DNA from: an uncultured Paracoccaceae bacterium
GTDB taxonomy: Bacteria > Pseudomonadota > Alphaproteobacteria > Rhodobacterales > Rhodobacteraceae
NCBI GenBank assembly: GCA_947492825.1
Contig: CANLNT010000001.1
Location: 434,001 to 498,000, forward strand
DNA: 64,000 nt
Direction of reading: 5' to 3'
In this document: positions 62,606 to 64,000 of the stretch, piece after piece
Layout of the letters: the number at the start of each line of letters is the position of its first letter
Position numbering within the stretch: position 1 is the stretch's first letter
The notes under the pieces: model-generated
Databases searched by the model: none
What the model saw: only the letters and a program-made list of their open reading frames with translations
What the model was told of the DNA's origin: nothing
Translations under genes and position numbers: made by a program

Positions 62606-63304
62606 ATGATTTCAGGTGTGATTTTCGACAAGGACGGCACGCTGTTTGATTTCAACGCGACTTGGGGCGCTTGGTCGGCGGGCATGATTGCGGCAGAGGC
62701 GGGCGGCGACCCGGATCTGACTGCGCAGCTGGCCGATGTGCTGGGCTATGATCTGAACGGCCGCGTTTTCCGCCCCGGATCAATCGTGATTGCCAGCACC
62801 GTGCAAGAGGTGGCCGATGCCATCCTGTCAGTCGTGCCGGGGGACCGTGCGGCCCTGTTGCAGCGGATGGATGCCCACGCCGGACAGGTCGGGCAGGTGG
62901 CGGCCGCGGACCTGCCGGAACTGATCGGCGCATTGGATGCGATGGGTCTGAAGCTTGGCATTGCGACCAACGACAGCGAGGCCCCCGCGCGGATGCATCT
63001 GGATCGGGCCGGAATCGTGCAGGCTTTTGATTTTATTGCCGGTTACGACAGCGGATTTGGCGGCAAACCAGCACCGGGGCAATTGCTTGGGTTCTGTGCG
63101 GCGACCGGGCTGGACCCCGCAGCCTGTGTCATGGTCGGCGACAGCACCCATGATCTGCGCGCAGGGCGGACGGCAGGGATGCGTACCGTTGGTGTTCTGA
63201 CCGGCCCGGCACCGGATGCGGAACTGGCCCCTCTTGCCGACGCGGTATTGGCATCCGTTGCGGAATTGCCGGGTTGGATCACGAGTGTGAACAAAAACGA
63301 CTGA
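62606..63304 (+). CDS. HAD-superfamily phosphatase (phosphoglycolate phosphatase-like)
   Basis: 232 residues from the ATG at 62606, gaggg upstream; the longer frame is rejected. Motif I FDKDGTLFDF (D8, D10), motif II in IATNDSEAP, motif III Lys in GFGGKPAPGQL and motif IV MVGDSTHDLRAGRTAGM. This is the Gph-like group with an alpha-helical cap. Divergent from the reductive dehalogenase gene. Substrate unclear: phosphoglycolate or another small phosphate ester. Confidence 0.87.
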   Translation: MISGVIFDKDGTLFDFNATWGAWSAGMIAAEAGGDPDLTAQLADVLGYDLNGRVFRPGSIVIASTVQEVADAILSVVPGDRAALLQRMDAHAGQVGQVAAADLPELIGALDAMGLKLGIATNDSEAPARMHLDRAGIVQAFDFIAGYDSGFGGKPAPGQLLGFCAATGLDPAACVMVGDSTHDLRAGRTAGMRTVGVLTGPAPDAELAPLADAVLASVAELPGWITSVNKND

Positions 63305-63372
63305 ATTTGTCGCAAAAACAGCATCCATGCGCTGTGCCATTTGCCAAATTGCCCGCAACGGAGGGCTTGAAA

Positions 63373-64000
63373 ATGGCAGACACACCCAGACGACGCGGCG
63401 GCGGGCGCGCAGGTAATGCAGCGCGGCGCGGACAGGCCAGCATCAGCCAGATGCCCTGGCGCATTCCGGTCAACACCGACCGCCCGACAGAGCCTTTGGC
63501 CCCCGAGGGTGTGCAGGCGATCCACGATGGCGCGATGCGTATCCTCGAAGAGATCGGGATTGAGTTTCTGAACGAAGAAGCCATCGAGATTTTCAAAGAG
63601 GCGGGCTGCAAGGTTGACGGCACCAACGTCAAGATGGGCCGCGACTGGGTGATGGAAATGCTGGGCCACGCCCCCAGTCAGTTCACAATCACCCCGCGCA
63701 ATCCTGACAAACAGATCACCATTGGTGGCAAGCATATCCTGTTTGGCAATGTCTCTTCGCCGCCCAATTATTTTGATCTTGAGATCGGAAAAAAGGTCTC
63801 TGGCAGCCGCAAACAATGCGCGGATTTGCTGCGGCTGACGCAGTATTTCAACTGTATCCATTTTGCGGGCGGCTATCCGGTGGAACCGGTCGACGTGCAC
63901 GCCTCTGTCCGACATCTGGATGTGGTGCACGACAAGATGGTGCTGACCGACAAAGTGGCCCATGCCTATAGCCTTGGCAAAGAGCGGGTCGAAGACGTGA
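63373..64000 (+). CDS. Trimethylamine methyltransferase family protein (MttB-like), partial
   Basis: The ATG at 63373 is preceded by ggaggg; the frame stays open through the window end (209 codons seen). It begins ADTPRRRGGGRAGNAARRGQ, then has the MttB-superfamily features ILEEIGIEFLNEEAIEIFKE, and ITPRNPDKQITIGGKHILFG, GGYPVEPVDVHASVRHLDVV. The rest lies beyond the window. Non-pyrrolysine members of this family demethylate glycine betaine, proline betaine or carnitine, and this organism makes glycine betaine from carnitine through the 49-53 kb operon. The pyrrolysine position was not reached, so the subtype is open. Confidence 0.88.
   Translation, partial: MADTPRRRGGGRAGNAARRGQASISQMPWRIPVNTDRPTEPLAPEGVQAIHDGAMRILEEIGIEFLNEEAIEIFKEAGCKVDGTNVKMGRDWVMEMLGHAPSQFTITPRNPDKQITIGGKHILFGNVSSPPNYFDLEIGKKVSGSRKQCADLLRLTQYFNCIHFAGGYPVEPVDVHASVRHLDVVHDKMVLTDKVAHAYSLGKERVEDV

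Noticed and set aside
1-64000. CRISPR array, rRNA operon or insertion sequence
   Set aside because: No regularly spaced repeats, no rRNA stretches and no transposase frame with terminal inverted repeats were found.

Overview
The window looks like a chromosomal segment of a marine alphaproteobacterium of the Rhodobacterales (Roseobacter group). The grounds are the mix of families: a Pcm-like protein next to TolC, a VPLPA-type C-terminal sorting signal, a PutA with a divergent Lrp-type PutR, a carnitine operon containing BKACE and a dehydrogenase-thioesterase fusion, DUF3572, and an MttB-like methyltransferase. Most of the sequence is GC-rich. Positions 1 to about 7,700 and one internal stretch of valS are visibly AT-richer. 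Species assignment is inference; no rRNA is present.

Region 1 (1-7,805) is a tRNA-Cys integration site. A 45-bp perfect direct repeat (2574-2618 and 7731-7775) brackets a compact 5.2-kb element. The element carries an HNH restriction endonuclease overlapping a C5-cytosine methyltransferase, an 828-bp non-coding stretch with a hairpin and a 21-bp repeat, a 57-aa protein overlapping the integrase start, a tyrosine integrase and a small membrane protein. Short repeats (aatgtttaga type) just inside both ends look like integrase arm sites. Left of the element lies more AT-rich DNA with an unrecognised soluble plus membrane protein pair (686-2350) behind an inverted repeat, probably a second island.

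Region 2 (7,958-24,826) is core genome: pcm-like and tolC, a PopZ-like protein, cobQ, efp, ygfZ, an MsbA-like ABC exporter coupled to a protein phosphatase, two PLP aminotransferases, a 50-aa twin-arginine-like peptide, and a long valS with an AT-rich insertion.

Region 3 (24,982-43,197) contains an orphan molybdenum hydroxylase large subunit overlapping a DUF2235 hydrolase, a divergent metF/metR pair with a MetR-like operator, suhB, a rhomboid protease, putA with divergent putR, tRNA-Leu(UAA), a VPLPA-type protein, a methyltransferase pseudogene broken by one stop codon, a lytic transglycosylase, and metG.

Region 4 (43,367-54,930) contains two tandem RTX proteins, an MFS transporter, an aldo/keto reductase, a GNAT gene preceded by a leader ORF plus terminator, and a tightly coupled five-gene carnitine operon (BKACE, lipocalin lipoprotein, carnitine dehydrogenase-thioesterase, SDR, EamA transporter). 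L-carnitine would be oxidised, cleaved with acetyl-CoA and hydrolysed to glycine betaine. The operon is followed by NUDIX and DUF983 genes.

Region 5 (55,105-64,000) contains an EF-hand protein, an ECF sigma factor with a membrane partner and a Spy-like periplasmic sensor, and a PleD-like diguanylate cyclase whose first receiver has lost its phosphorylation site. It ends with a 1061-aa self-sufficient reductive dehalogenase (duplicated B12 module, two 4Fe-4S motifs, flavin reductase and 2Fe-2S ferredoxin) coupled to an SRPBCC protein, a HAD phosphatase, and the start of an MttB-family methyltransferase.

A 23-bp motif (gggatatttttagccagaag type) recurs four times, at gene ends and once inside putA.
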